A stretch of DNA of 6,079 nt from DATBFX01 sp036558305 (GTDB lineage: Bacteria > Chloroflexota > Chloroflexia > Thermomicrobiales > UBA6265), in NCBI GenBank assembly GCA_036558305.1, contig DATBFX010000063.1, positions 1-6,079 of the forward strand. Reading direction: 5' to 3'. Shown piece by piece: positions 6,003 to 6,079 of this stretch (the stretch's first letter is position 1; each line of letters begins with the position of its first letter). The translations under genes and the position numbers were made by a program. The notes under the pieces are model-generated. The model was not told the DNA's origin. It made no database searches and was given only the letters and a program-made list of their open reading frames with translations.

Positions 6003-6079
6003 CTACTTGAGCAAGCTGCGGTTCGCCGCGGTCTGGTAGAGGATGATCGCGCCGAGGACGACGAAGACGCCGCCGGCGA
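6003..6079 (-). CDS. C-terminal end of a membrane protein, cut by window edge
   Basis: Reading the minus strand from the right edge, one frame gives 24 residues ending in TAG at 6005-6003. They begin AGGVFVVLGAIILY, a membrane helix, followed by a polar tail QTAANRSLLK. The other two frames give Ser/Arg- or Arg/Pro-rich text typical of non-coding frames in GC-rich DNA. A terminal helix of this kind with a short basic tail would suit a second GAP/SfLAP- or LysE-like transporter, but 24 residues cannot settle the family. The gene starts outside the window. Confidence 0.55.
   Translation of the reverse strand, partial: AGGVFVVLGAIILYQTAANRSLLK

Overview
The window is a GC-rich piece of bacterial chromosome. 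Every gene I can support lies on the minus strand. Gene style points to a Chloroflexota bacterium, possibly a Thermomicrobia-type lineage: an envelope protein with GerMN and Gmad2 domains followed by a long Thr/Pro linker, GAP/SfLAP-type membrane proteins, and high GC. No 16S or other marker gene is present, so this placement is inference only. I see no rRNA, tRNA, CRISPR array, transposase or phage gene.

Read in the direction of transcription (high to low coordinates), the right part starts with the last 24 codons of a membrane protein (6003-6077). A 310-bp gap follows, then a complete six-helix GAP/SfLAP-like membrane protein that starts at GTG (5015-5692). After 87 bp comes an exported or membrane-anchored GerMN-Gmad2 protein (3410-4927). 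It has a Thr/Pro-rich linker with an eight-unit hexapeptide repeat and a C-terminal beta-rich domain with two cysteines.

A 317-bp gap (3093-3409) holds short direct and inverted repeats and one hairpin. It is followed by a compact cluster that looks like an operon: an M20-family dipeptidase (1704-3092), a glutaminase A (582-1652), and the first 172 codons of a peptidase T (1-516), which runs off the left edge. The gaps inside this cluster are 51 and 65 bp. None of the three proteins has a signal peptide, so the module is probably cytoplasmic. It would turn imported di- and tripeptides into amino acids and then release ammonia and glutamate from glutamine.

Most genes are recognisable members of known families, and I did not find a convincing new system. 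The points most worth a second look are the peptidase-glutaminase-peptidase cluster; an Ala in the glutaminase where E. coli GlsA has the substrate-contacting Glu161; a four-copy heptanucleotide repeat that supplies the glutaminase stop codon; and the GerMN-Gmad2 protein with its repeat linker and extra C-terminal domain.
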